This document shows, piece by piece, positions 1 through 7,158 of a stretch of 12,092 bases of DNA; position 1 is the first letter of the stretch; each line of letters opens with the position of its first letter. A program made the position numbers and the translations under genes. The stretch lies in NCBI GenBank assembly GCA_030618505.1, contig JAUXDF010000056.1, positions 1 to 12,092 on the forward strand, read 5' to 3'. The stretch is from Spongiibacteraceae bacterium. GTDB lineage: Bacteria > Pseudomonadota > Gammaproteobacteria > Pseudomonadales > PIVM01. The notes under the pieces were generated by a model. That model had not been told where the DNA came from. It was given only the letters and a program-made list of their open reading frames with translations, and did no database searches.

Positions 1-158
1 ACTTTTTTGTTCTGCCATTTTTCCCGAATGTAAGGGGAGGGCTGCATCGCTACGGGAACCCCCATGAGATCAATCTTTTCAATATCACTGATGTCCCATA
101 AGGCTGAGTCCTGATTTAACAGATCCTCGCCACTTCCCGAAACTGGCTTAACTTGCAT
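1..158 (-). CDS. 5' end of an unidentified protein (possibly ethylbenzene-dehydrogenase-type gamma subunit)
   Basis: An open frame of 52 complete codons runs from an ATG at 158 leftwards off the window, so only the N-terminus is visible. The start is supported by a GAGG Shine-Dalgarno sequence 8 bases upstream of the ATG (minus strand). The peptide begins MQVKPVSGSG and contains the stretches ALWDISDIEKIDL and MQPSPYIREKW. It has no signal peptide or membrane segment. A tryptophan-led strand followed by a 'QPSPYI' stretch reminds me of the heme-binding gamma subunits of DMSO-reductase-family enzymes (ethylbenzene dehydrogenase, dimethylsulfide dehydrogenase, steroid C25 dehydrogenase). That is recall of a pattern, not a proven match. 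The gene is divergent from fliE and is probably not a flagellar gene. An FNR/DNR-like box lies further upstream, which would suit an anaerobic respiratory enzyme. I am confident it is a gene and unsure of its function. Confidence 0.6.
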   Translation of the reverse strand, partial: MQVKPVSGSGEDLLNQDSALWDISDIEKIDLMGVPVAMQPSPYIREKWQNKK

Positions 159-208
159 GGTTATATCCTCGAAAAAAGTATTGCACTGCTATGCACACAG
201 ACGGCAAT

Positions 209-223
209 GTTTACTGTGTAAAC
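209..223. promoter_or_regulatory. Perfect palindromic operator candidate
   Basis: GTTTAC, three bases TGT, then GTAAAC: a perfect 6+6 inverted repeat. It lies about 50 bases upstream of the minus-strand start at 158, where a repressor or activator of that gene would bind. The shape suits a dimeric helix-turn-helix regulator (TetR type would be one possibility), but no specific regulator can be named. A clear -10/-35 pair for the minus-strand gene was not found. Confidence 0.4.
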
Positions 224-224
224 T

Positions 225-255
225 TTGACTTTGACGATACTTTTTGACCTTCGAC
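225..255 (+). repeat. Clustered TTGAC direct repeats
   Basis: TTGAC occurs at 225-229, 231-235 and 244-248, followed by the variant TCGAC at 251-255. The first pair and the second pair share the form TTGAC-Y-TYGAC, with the two pairs about 19-20 bases apart, close to two helical turns. The cluster directly abuts the palindrome at 209-223. It may be a set of operator half-sites; it could also be chance in a T-rich stretch. Confidence 0.35.
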
Positions 256-291
256 AGTGCAAGGTGGTGAAGGCACGAATCGACATCAATT

Positions 292-305
292 TTGATCTTG
301 CGCAA
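292..305. promoter_or_regulatory. FNR/ANR/DNR-like box
   Basis: TTGAT-CTTG-CGCAA matches the FNR-family consensus TTGAT-N4-ATCAA at 8 of 10 specified positions. Its centre is 298.5. A plausible -10 hexamer, GCTAAT at 328-333, would place a plus-strand start near 340, so the box would be centred at about -41.5, the usual class II activator position. The same box could instead serve the divergent minus-strand gene. The assignment rests on sequence pattern only. Confidence 0.35.
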
Positions 306-447
306 AATTTTCCACATAAATAGTTGGGCTAATGTGATCGTACAGTCATTGATAGATCCCCGCCGTGTGAGGCTGTATTCACAAAGGGAACTAGCAAATA
401 TTTAATTTTTACCCGCAGTGAGTCGGTGCTAGGCAGGTTTGAAAGAG

Positions 448-464
448 TTGGCTCGCTTTGTGCT
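448..464 (+). promoter_or_regulatory. Sigma-54 promoter candidate for the fliE operon
   Basis: TTGGCTCGCTTTGTGCT carries the invariant GG (450-451), a 10-base spacer and GC (462-463) of sigma-54 promoters. Against TGGCACG-N4-TTGCW it has two mismatches. Transcription would start near 475, giving a leader of about 170 bases before fliE. In Vibrio and Pseudomonas the fliE operon is RpoN-dependent and activated by FlrC/FleR, which agrees with this call. Confidence 0.6.
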
Positions 465-642
465 CTTATCACTTCAGGAGTAGATATTGGCGGTATAACT
501 GTCAAACCTTTGTCATGGGATTGGCGTGGAAGCGAGTGCGATACTGGTCAATGGGTGAATATGACAAGTTATTGGCGTTGCACGTTTTGGAATGACTGCC
601 TTGTGTTGCAGTTGTTAGAGCAGAGATCGAGTGGTGAATTAA

Positions 643-993
643 ATGACTGATAGGGTAGATATTAACCGGGTATTAATGCAAATGCGTGAATTTAAAGCGC
701 AGGCGCAGCACAGTCCCGATAGTGTTCTTAGTGGCAACCAGGTTAACCCGCTGGAGAAAACACAGGCCAGTTCCAGTTTTGGGGATATGCTTGGGCGGGC
801 AGTTAACCAGGTGAACGAGGTGCAACAGAATGCAACCTCACTGGCTCAATCATTTGAGCAGGGTGATCCCCAAGTCAGCATTACCCAGGTAATGGTTGCC
901 TCCCAAAAAGCCAGTGTGTCTTTTGAGGCGATGACGCAGGTGCGTAACAAGCTGGTTAACGCCTATGAAGAAATTATGAAAATGCCAATCTAG
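643..993 (+). CDS. fliE: Flagellar hook-basal body complex protein FliE
   Basis: FliE joins the MS ring to the proximal rod and is among the first proteins exported by the flagellar type III system. The 116-residue product is about the family length. Its C-terminal half has the conserved pattern of the family: SFGDMLGRAVNQVNEVQQ, then a helix through SLAQSFEQGD, then ITQVMVASQKASVSFEAM and a final VRNKLVNAYEEIMKM. There is no Sec signal, as expected for a type III substrate. The ATG at 643 gives the normal N-terminus; the ribosome binding site before it is weak. FliE opens the fliEFGHIJ cluster, and fliF starts 82 bases after its stop. It is probably driven by the sigma-54 promoter at 448-464. 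Confidence 0.95.
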   Translation: MTDRVDINRVLMQMREFKAQAQHSPDSVLSGNQVNPLEKTQASSSFGDMLGRAVNQVNEVQQNATSLAQSFEQGDPQVSITQVMVASQKASVSFEAMTQVRNKLVNAYEEIMKMPI

Positions 994-1075
994 CGGCGTT
1001 TAAGAGCAGTGGCCGTAAGGTCAGCAGCACTAAAATTAGTGATCTCAAGGCAAATATCAGCAAGGTAAATAAACC

Positions 1076-2785
1076 ATGGCCAATGAACCGGCTTTAGTAC
1101 AGGATAATCTCCCCTCTCTGGGCGGTGGTTCATCTGCAGTCGCTGCAAAGCGAGGCAATAATTTACTTGAAGGTTTTTATGACCTGAATATCCTGCGTCA
1201 GCTGGGTTTGATGGTGGGTCTTGCCGCCAGTGTTGCCATTGGTTTTGCCGTGGTGTTATGGGCGCAAGGTGGGGATTATCGGCCGCTTTACTCAAACATC
1301 CATAATATTGATGGCAGCAAGGTTATTGAGGTACTTGATGCCAATGAAATCCCCTACAAAATCGAACAAAAAACCGGTGCCTTGCTGGTGGATTCCGCTC
1401 ATATTCATAATGCCCGCCTGAAACTGGCCGATGCCGGTATGCCTGGTGATAGGACAGCAGGTTTTGAAATACTCGATAGCGAGCAACCCTTGGGCACCAG
1501 CCAATTTATGGAAACCACCCGTTATCGTCGTGGTCTCGAGGGAGAGCTGGCAAGAACGGTAAAAAGTATTAATGTGGTACGCAATGCCCGGGTTCATCTG
1601 GCAACTCCGAAAAAGAGTTCCTTTATCCGTGATCGACGCCGAGCGAGTGCTTCGGTATTTGTAGATCTTTTTCCTGGCGCAAGCTTGAAAATAACCCAGG
1701 TAAAAGCGATAGCTAACCTGATTGCCTCCAGCGTGCCCGAGCTGGCCCTTGAAGATGTTACGGTTGTTGATCAAAAAGGTAACTTACTGTCTACCTTTGA
1801 GGAAAGTGAAGAGCTTAATCTTGCTGACAAGCAGATGAAATATACTCGCAAGATCGAGGATAATCTGATTGGCCGTATTAACAGTCTGTTATTGCCCTTT
1901 GTTGGTGAGGGGCGCTTTAAGGCCGAGGTTTCTGCTGATGTGGATTTTACCCGCGTTGAACAAACCGATGAAATGTTTAACCCTGATCTACCTGCAATAC
2001 GCAGTGAGCAGACACTAGAGGAGCAGCGCTCTGCTGGTAGTGAAGCTGTGGGCATACCGGGCGCCCTGAGCAATCAGCCGCCGGCGGATGGCAGCGCTCC
2101 CGAGCAGGTCGGGGCTGGTGGCGCTGAGGCAGAAAAAACCCAAAGTGGTAACACCCGGGTGCAGGCCACGAGAAACTACGAGCTAGACAGAACGATTAGT
2201 TATACCCGTCACCAGGTGGGTCAGGTCAGGCGCTTGACTATCGCTGTGGTTGTTGATGATCGTCAATCTATTAGCGCTGAGGGAGAGGTAGAGAAAAAGG
2301 TATGGACTGCCAGCGAGCTTGATCGATTGACTACACTGGTTAAAGACGCTGTTGGCTTTAACGCCCTGCGCGGTGATAGTATTAATGTTATTAATTCGGC
2401 ATTTGTAGCAACAGATGTTGAAACGTTTGATTTTCCGGAGCTTGAAATCTGGGAGCAACCCTGGGTGTGGGAGGCTGCACGTCTTGGTGGTTCTGCGCTG
2501 CTATTGTTAATTCTCTTTTTTGGTGTGATGCGGCCGGTATTAAAAAATCTTAGCTCAACCGGGCAGGAGGTGAAAGACTCCGACATGCAAAAAGCACTGG
2601 CTGAAAGCGGTGGCGGAGAAGGTTTGGGGGATGATACGGTGACGCTAAGCGGTGGAGAAAATATGCTTTTGCCCAGCCCTAATGAGTCTTATGACCAACA
2701 ATTAAATGCCATAAAAGGATTGATTGCAGAAGACCCCGGCCGCGTGGCTCAGGTGGTAAAACGCTGGGTGGCTGCTGGTGAGTGA
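1076..2785 (+). CDS. fliF: Flagellar MS-ring protein FliF
   Basis: FliF forms the MS ring in the inner membrane, the platform for the rotor and export gate. The 569-residue product is of normal family length. A cytoplasmic N-terminal segment (1-42) is followed by a first membrane helix at about 43-62 (LGLMVGLAASVAIGFAVVLW). The periplasmic ring-building domains come next, including the conserved YRPLYSNI, KLADAGMPGD and ETTRYRRGLEGELART stretches. A Gly/Ala/Pro-rich linker lies around 320-360, and a second helix at about 468-487 (LLLLILFFGVMRPVL). The C-terminal tail ends in LIAEDPGRVAQVVKRWV, the conserved FliG-binding segment. The ATG at 1076 has an AAGG about 10 bases upstream. The end of the gene overlaps fliG by 8 bases, suggesting translational coupling of the two ring partners. 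Confidence 0.97.
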   Translation: MANEPALVQDNLPSLGGGSSAVAAKRGNNLLEGFYDLNILRQLGLMVGLAASVAIGFAVVLWAQGGDYRPLYSNIHNIDGSKVIEVLDANEIPYKIEQKTGALLVDSAHIHNARLKLADAGMPGDRTAGFEILDSEQPLGTSQFMETTRYRRGLEGELARTVKSINVVRNARVHLATPKKSSFIRDRRRASASVFVDLFPGASLKITQVKAIANLIASSVPELALEDVTVVDQKGNLLSTFEESEELNLADKQMKYTRKIEDNLIGRINSLLLPFVGEGRFKAEVSADVDFTRVEQTDEMFNPDLPAIRSEQTLEEQRSAGSEAVGIPGALSNQPPADGSAPEQVGAGGAEAEKTQSGNTRVQATRNYELDRTISYTRHQVGQVRRLTIAVVVDDRQSISAEGEVEKKVWTASELDRLTTLVKDAVGFNALRGDSINVINSAFVATDVETFDFPELEIWEQPWVWEAARLGGSALLLLILFFGVMRPVLKNLSSTGQEVKDSDMQKALAESGGGEGLGDDTVTLSGGENMLLPSPNESYDQQLNAIKGLIAEDPGRVAQVVKRWVAAGE

Positions 2786-3803
2786 GGAAGGGGTCGATCA
2801 GAAACGTAAATCAAAAATGTCCTCCCTGGATCAGGCTGCGGTATTGTTGATGTCTTTGGGCGAGAAGGAAGCTGCGGAAGTTCTTAAGCACCTTGGGCCG
2901 AAGGAGGTGCAACGTCTTGGCTCGAGTATGGCATCTCTGGAAAATGTCGAGCAGGAGCAGGTTGAAGATACGATGGGGAACTTCCTTGATGAAGTTCGTA
3001 CCTTGACTGGTCTGGGTGTCGGTGCCGATGGTTATATAAGAAATATGCTGGTTGAGGCGCTTGGCGAGGATAAAGCAGGTGGTCTTGTTGATCGTATTCT
3101 GATGGGGGGTAATACCCAGGGGCTGGATACCCTCAAGTGGATGGATGCGCGCTCAGTTGCTGATATTATTCGTCATGAGCATCCACAAATTCAGGCTGTC
3201 GTGATGGCCTTTCTCGATTCAGATCAAGCCGCCGATGTTTTAACCAATCTGCCTGAAAAAGTGCGTTTGGATATATTGATGCGAGTGTCTGCGTTGGATC
3301 AAGTGCAGCCGAGCGCTCTGCAGGAACTTAACGATATACTCGAAAAACAGTTTTCCGGGAGTGCTGGCTCACAGACCAAAGAGATGGGTGGTGTTAAGTG
3401 TGCCGCTGAGATCATGAATAATGTGGACAGCACCGTCGAAGCGGAATTGATGGACTCGATTAAGGAAATAGATGAAGACCTTGGTGTTCAGATTCAGGAT
3501 TTGATGTTCGTTTTTGATAATCTCAAGGGAATTGATGATCCCGGTATTCAGACCCTGCTCAGAGAGGTTTCCTCTGACGTGCTGATTATTGCCCTGAAAG
3601 GTTCTGATGAAGAACTGCAGGAAAAGATATTCAAAAATATGTCAAAGCGAGCCTCAGAATTACTGCGTGATGATTTGGAGGCAAAGGGCCCTGTCCGTGT
3701 CAGTGAAGTGGAAGCGGCACAAAGAGAGATTCTGACGATTGCTCGTCGTATGGCCGATTCCGGTGAGATTATGCTGGGGGGCTCTGGCGAGGAAATGATG
3801 TAA
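2778..3803 (+). CDS. fliG: Flagellar motor switch protein FliG
   Basis: FliG sits on the cytoplasmic face of the MS ring, takes torque from the stator and belongs to the direction switch. The 341-residue product shows the N-terminal FliF-binding domain (LDQAAVLLMSLGEKEAAEVL), the middle domain with the EHPQ motif (E134-Q137), and the charged C-terminal torque domain (MFVFDNLKGIDDPGIQ, then LLREVSSDVLIIALKG). It ends in the usual RRMADSGEIMLGGSGEE. The C-terminal region resembles the Vibrio form I remember. I chose the GTG at 2778 because it gives the usual short polar N-terminus and overlaps the fliF stop. An in-frame ATG at 2817 is possible but would remove 13 residues and has its nearest GGAAGG more than 20 bases away. 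Confidence 0.96.
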   Translation: MSEEGVDQKRKSKMSSLDQAAVLLMSLGEKEAAEVLKHLGPKEVQRLGSSMASLENVEQEQVEDTMGNFLDEVRTLTGLGVGADGYIRNMLVEALGEDKAGGLVDRILMGGNTQGLDTLKWMDARSVADIIRHEHPQIQAVVMAFLDSDQAADVLTNLPEKVRLDILMRVSALDQVQPSALQELNDILEKQFSGSAGSQTKEMGGVKCAAEIMNNVDSTVEAELMDSIKEIDEDLGVQIQDLMFVFDNLKGIDDPGIQTLLREVSSDVLIIALKGSDEELQEKIFKNMSKRASELLRDDLEAKGPVRVSEVEAAQREILTIARRMADSGEIMLGGSGEEMM

Positions 3804-3872
3804 GTGGCGGGTCTGTTATCCCGGTAGTTTATTGAGTAGTACAGCGAGTAGTGCATAGAAGTATTGGAGTGA

Positions 3873-4595
3873 ATGTTGGAGAGTAATAAAAATCGAATTC
3901 CCGCCAGTAAGTCCACTGATTATGCCAGCTGGAGCCTGCCAGATATTAACGATGGTCAGGTAATTGAGGTGGTTCCCAGTGGTCAACATCCAGGTAATGT
4001 AAAAAAGACTCTCGCAGCGGGGGGAGGTAAAGAGTCTAAAGGTTCCCTTGCGAAGCTGGATGAGATCAGCAAACAGGCACAAAAAGAGGGCTATCAGGCC
4101 GGTTTTGAGCAGGGACTTGGTAAAGGTGAGGCCCAGGGTTATCAGGCGGGTCTAAGCAAAGGGAACAAAGAAATACAACAACGACTGCAGCAGCTTCAAC
4201 AAGTGATCGCTCAGTTGATGGAACCGATTAAACAGCAGGATAAAGAGCTGGAACAAACCCTGTTGGCGCTAGTGAAGATGGCAGCAGAGGCGGTCATTAA
4301 GCAGGAGCTGGAAGATAACCGTATTGATATTATCCAGCGTATTATCAAAGAAACCGTCACCGCCTTACCTCTTGGCGCAGAGAATATCCGCATCTCTCTT
4401 AATTCTGAAGATTTTGCTGCGCTGCAGGGGGAGAGTACGGGTGTTTCCAGTGATTGGCAGCTGGTCGCTGATGATGATATCACCGCTGGAGGTTGTCGGG
4501 TAGAAACCGCTCAGAGTGTGGTTGATTATTGCCTTGAAACACGTATTCAAGAGGTGATGGAACAGATTATGGGCGCTGCAGAAGACGGAGTGTAG
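3873..4595 (+). CDS. fliH: Flagellar assembly protein FliH
   Basis: FliH binds the export ATPase FliI, restrains its activity and tethers it to the C ring. The 240-residue product has a poorly conserved N-terminus. A ladder of seven glycines spaced exactly four residues apart follows (G73, 77, 81, 85, 89, 93, 97), the GxxxG repeat typical of FliH. Then come a Gln/Glu-rich coiled coil (about 98-140) and the conserved C-terminal domain with WQLVADDDITAGGCRVET and VVDYCLETRIQEVMEQI. The ATG at 3873 has GGAG only 3 bases upstream, closer than usual. The TAG stop lies inside a REP-like element (4591-4627). The conserved domain is already complete there, so only a short non-conserved tail can have been affected. 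Confidence 0.93.
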   Translation: MLESNKNRIPASKSTDYASWSLPDINDGQVIEVVPSGQHPGNVKKTLAAGGGKESKGSLAKLDEISKQAQKEGYQAGFEQGLGKGEAQGYQAGLSKGNKEIQQRLQQLQQVIAQLMEPIKQQDKELEQTLLALVKMAAEAVIKQELEDNRIDIIQRIIKETVTALPLGAENIRISLNSEDFAALQGESTGVSSDWQLVADDDITAGGCRVETAQSVVDYCLETRIQEVMEQIMGAAEDGV

Positions 4596-4627
4596 GCTCA
4601 GCTTCGCTCCACTCCACCCAACCTACA
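4591..4627. repeat. Degenerate REP-like palindromic element at the fliH/fliI junction
   Basis: TGTAGG (4591-4596) and CCTACA (4622-4627) form perfect inverted ends of a 37-base unit. Inside are AGC-TTC-GCT and, at the right, CTCCACCCAA. Read on the minus strand the right half is TGTAGGTTGGGTGGAGTGG followed by AGCGAAGC. This resembles the widespread intergenic palindromes of the form TAGGTTGGGTGGAGCGAAGCG...CCCAAC found in many proteobacteria; I recognise the pattern from memory only. The left arm has decayed. It fills most of the 49-base gap between fliH and fliI. Confidence 0.5.
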
Positions 4628-4644
4628 TAAATACCTGCGGGCTA

Positions 4645-6015
4645 ATGATGCAAAGAGAAGAAATTTCCAGCCGCCTATCACGTTACCTGGACAAACAAGC
4701 GCCCGTCACTCAACCTGTGGTTGAAGGCTACCTTACTCGAATGGTAGGTTTAACCCTGGAAGCGGTTGGCTTAAATGTATCGGTTGGCTGTCGTTGCAAG
4801 GTTACTACGTCAGCAAATAAATCAGTAGAAGCCGAGGTGGTTGGCTTTTCCCAGGATCGTGTTTTTTTAATGCCTACCGAGCACCTTGATGGCTTGCAGC
4901 CTGGTGCTAAGGTGGTGCCGATTTCCCATCAAAATGATGTTGCGGTAGGGCCCGGTTTGCTGGGTCGTGTGATTGATGGTGCCGGACAGGTGCTGGATGA
5001 TCTCGGTCCTCTAAATGTGGATGAGCGAATTGATTTTGCTGCGCCACCGATCAACCCGCTGCGTCGCAAACCGATCGATGAAACTCTTGATGTAGGGATA
5101 CGGGCGATTAATGCGCTGTTAACTGTCGGCAAGGGGCAGCGAATGGGGCTATTCGCCGGTAGCGGTGTTGGGAAAAGCGTATTGCTGGGTATGATGACTC
5201 GATTTACCACCGCTGATATTGTTGTGGTTGGACTCATTGGCGAGCGTGGCCGAGAGGTTAAGGAATTTATTGATCAGACCCTTGGCCCAGAGGGCTTAAA
5301 GCGCGCTGTTGTTGTGGCATCCCCTGCCGATGATGCACCATTGATGAGATTGCGAGCGGCGATGCTGGCAACACGGATTGCTGAATATTTTCGTGACCAG
5401 GGAAAGAGCGTGTTATTACTAATGGATTCGCTAACACGCTATGCTCAGGCGCAGCGGGAGATTGCCTTGGCAATTGGCGAGCCGCCGGCGACCAAGGGTT
5501 ATCCGCCCTCAGTATTTGCTAAAATTCCTCAGCTGGTGGAGCGTGCCGGTAACGCAGCTGAGGGCAAGGGGGCTATTACCGCTTTTTACACGATACTCAC
5601 CGAAGGTGATGATTTGCAGGATCCAGTGGCTGATGCGGCAAGAGCCATTTTAGACGGTCACGTAGTGCTGTCTCGAAGTCTGGCCGAGGAGGGGCACTAT
5701 CCGGCAATTGATATCGAAGCTTCAATCAGTCGGGCGATGCCGAATATTATTAATGACAAACAGTTGGCCAGTGCTCAGCGTTTTAAACAGATTTATGCGC
5801 GTTATCAGCAATCTCGTGACCTGATCAGTGTTGGGGCATATGCTGCGGGCAGTGATCTGGAAACTGACCTTGCCATTGAGCGGATGCCGATTTTTAAACA
5901 GTTTTTACGCCAGGGGCTCAATGAGCCAATAGCGATGGCTGGGGCTGTTGCCCATTTACAGCAGGTGCTTGTGCCGGCAAATCCAGTTTCTCAAGCTAAT
6001 AACCCAGTCAGTTAA
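4645..6015 (+). CDS. fliI: Flagellum-specific type III export ATPase FliI
   Basis: FliI is the hexameric ATPase that powers unfolding and entry of flagellar substrates into the export gate; it is related to the F1 beta subunit. The 456-residue product is of family length. Walker A is GSGVGKS at 172-178. The catalytic glutamate is E200 in GERGREV. Walker B aspartate is D261 in LLLMDSLTRYAQAQRE, followed by the GEPPATKGYPPSVF stretch typical of FliI/type III ATPases. All nucleotide-binding residues are intact. ATGs at 4645 and 4648 are both possible starts and neither has a clear Shine-Dalgarno sequence. The REP-like element just upstream may affect translation or message stability. fliJ follows after 55 bases. 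Confidence 0.97.
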   Translation: MMQREEISSRLSRYLDKQAPVTQPVVEGYLTRMVGLTLEAVGLNVSVGCRCKVTTSANKSVEAEVVGFSQDRVFLMPTEHLDGLQPGAKVVPISHQNDVAVGPGLLGRVIDGAGQVLDDLGPLNVDERIDFAAPPINPLRRKPIDETLDVGIRAINALLTVGKGQRMGLFAGSGVGKSVLLGMMTRFTTADIVVVGLIGERGREVKEFIDQTLGPEGLKRAVVVASPADDAPLMRLRAAMLATRIAEYFRDQGKSVLLLMDSLTRYAQAQREIALAIGEPPATKGYPPSVFAKIPQLVERAGNAAEGKGAITAFYTILTEGDDLQDPVADAARAILDGHVVLSRSLAEEGHYPAIDIEASISRAMPNIINDKQLASAQRFKQIYARYQQSRDLISVGAYAAGSDLETDLAIERMPIFKQFLRQGLNEPIAMAGAVAHLQQVLVPANPVSQANNPVS

Positions 6016-6070
6016 TGAGCGCTACCTGCTCGGCATACTGATCTTTTTACTGTTCTGTGCCATACACCTT

Positions 6071-6511
6071 ATGAAACGATCAGCGCGCCTTAAAGTGGTT
6101 CATGAGCTTGCCAGACGGAAGGAGGATGAGTGTGCCAAAGCGCTGGCCGCAGGCCGTCAGGCCTTTAAAAGTGAGGGTGCCAAGCTGGTTGAGCTGGTCT
6201 CTTATCAGACTGAATACGGCAGTAAAAAGAAACAATACGGCTCGGGTATTGCTGGTGTCAGCGCTTTGGCGAATCTTTCACGTTTCCTGCTCTCTTTGGA
6301 TCAGGCAGTAGAGCAGCAAAGGCTTACAGTGAGAAATTATGAGCAACAGCTGGAAAGGGTTAAGCAGGAGTGGGCAAAACGACACAATAAAGCCCGTAAA
6401 CTTGCCGAATTAATAGAACGCTACGCCTTGGAGGAAACGATGGTAGAGGAGAAAAAGGTGCAAAAAGAACTCGATGACCAGGCTGCGTTGAGGTCAAAAT
6501 CTCCTTTTTGA
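6071..6511 (+). CDS. fliJ: Flagellar export protein FliJ
   Basis: FliJ is a small coiled-coil protein that inserts into the FliI hexamer like the gamma stalk of F1 and helps chaperone recycling and proton-driven export. The frame is open from 5948, inside fliI, but the ATG at 6071 gives MKRSARLKVVHELARRKEDE, the normal FliJ N-terminus, and 146 residues, the usual length (about 147). The product is almost wholly helical and charged, with heptad-like stretches at about 50-135 (LLSLDQAVEQQRLTVRNYEQ, then WAKRHNKARKLAELIERY). The ribosome binding site is weak. It closes the fliE-J run; a 278-base AT-rich gap follows. Confidence 0.92.
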   Translation: MKRSARLKVVHELARRKEDECAKALAAGRQAFKSEGAKLVELVSYQTEYGSKKKQYGSGIAGVSALANLSRFLLSLDQAVEQQRLTVRNYEQQLERVKQEWAKRHNKARKLAELIERYALEETMVEEKKVQKELDDQAALRSKSPF

Positions 6512-6634
6512 AATCTAAATGCATAGGCGTTGAGGAGCCGGAAATCTATCGCTTGGTTATAATAGAAAATATTTTAATAATTATATGCAGGTTAATTTTG
6601 AGTCGCTCATACCCGATGAGGAAGGCAAGGCTTC

Positions 6635-6649
6635 GGGGTTTTGCTTGCT
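6635..6649 (+). promoter_or_regulatory. Weak sigma-54 promoter candidate ahead of the STAS gene
   Basis: In the gap between fliJ and the STAS gene, GG (6635-6636), ten bases and GC (6647-6648) are correctly spaced, and the -12 part TTGCT is perfect. The -24 part (CGGGGT) is a poor match to TGGCAC. The rest of the 6512-6789 gap is AT-rich, with no clear terminator and no credible gene. A TATAAT hexamer at 6558-6563 lacks a well-spaced -35. Confidence 0.25.
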
Positions 6650-6789
6650 ATTAAAAATGGAAATATAAAAAACTTCTCCACCGTTGGTTGGCAGGGGAAA
6701 ATATTGGTCTATTCTTAGTGGTAGCTGACACGAGAATAGTTGGCTTAGTCGGTAATAATAGTTAAAGCTTTGCCCAATGGAGAGACGGT

Positions 6790-7095
6790 ATGTCGATAAG
6801 TGCTAAAACTTCCGGTAATGGAAGTGAACTCAATATAAGCATTGAGGGGCGTTTTGATTTCAGCTCGCACCAGGAGTTTCGTAAAGCCTATGAAGAGTCA
6901 GGCATGGCTCCAAACATGTATGTCGTTGATATGAAAGAAGCCACGTATCTGGATAGCTCTGCCCTTGGTATGTTACTTTTGCTGCGTGATCACGCGGGGG
7001 GAGATGAGGCTCAGGTCAGCATCGTAAACTGTAACGATGATGTGAAAAAAATTCTTACTATTTCGAATTTTGAGCAGTTGTTTGAAATACATTAG
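6790..7095 (+). CDS. hsbA: STAS-domain anti-sigma factor antagonist, HsbA-like
   Basis: A single STAS domain of 101 residues, the family of SpoIIAA/RsbV. The conserved loop YLDSSALGMLLLL carries the phosphorylatable serine: Ser57 by alignment with SpoIIAA Ser58, though neighbouring Ser56 cannot be excluded. In P. aeruginosa HsbA is phosphorylated and dephosphorylated by HsbR. Unphosphorylated HsbA binds the anti-sigma factor FlgM and favours swimming; the phosphorylated form acts through the diguanylate cyclase HsbD. The adjacent HsbR-like and HptB-like genes make the same role likely here. The ATG at 6790 has a good GGAGA six bases upstream. The next gene begins 91 bases after the stop. Confidence 0.85.
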   Translation: MSISAKTSGNGSELNISIEGRFDFSSHQEFRKAYEESGMAPNMYVVDMKEATYLDSSALGMLLLLRDHAGGDEAQVSIVNCNDDVKKILTISNFEQLFEIH

Positions 7096-7158
7096 AGTGA
7101 TTTGTTTACCTACAGATTCCTGAATGTCTTGGTAGAAGATAATAAAAGGATAAGCTGG

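Larger units (their letters stand above)
159..642. other. Divergent intergenic region ahead of fliE
   Basis: About 480 bases without a convincing gene separate the minus-strand gene from fliE. From left to right it holds a perfect palindrome (209-223), TTGAC direct repeats (225-255), an FNR/DNR-like box (292-305), a TGTGA/TCACA inverted pair with an 8-base gap (366-383), and a sigma-54 promoter candidate (448-464). A GTG-initiated 74-codon frame (426-650) crosses that promoter, has no ribosome binding site and is not believed. In many polar flagellates fliE directly follows the fleQ/fleS/fleR (flrABC) regulatory genes; here they are not adjacent. Confidence 0.7.

Noticed and set aside
366..383. 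CRP/Vfr-like TGTGA...TCACA pair
   Set aside because: The half-sites are separated by 8 bases rather than the 6 required by the CRP consensus.
426..650. 74-codon GTG-initiated open frame before fliE
   Set aside because: It has no ribosome binding site, runs across the sigma-54 promoter candidate, overlaps the fliE start and has no recognisable features.
1292..1774. 160-codon minus-strand open frame inside fliF
   Set aside because: It is antisense to strongly conserved fliF sequence and has no family resemblance.
6494..6511. TCAAAA/TTTTGA inverted repeat at the fliJ stop as a terminator
   Set aside because: The stem is nearly all A-T, only six pairs, and is not followed by its own T run.
6585..6668. 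27-codon open frame (MQVNFESLIPDEEGKASG...) in the fliJ-hsbA gap
   Set aside because: There is no Shine-Dalgarno sequence ahead of its ATG, and such a short frame in AT-rich DNA is expected by chance.
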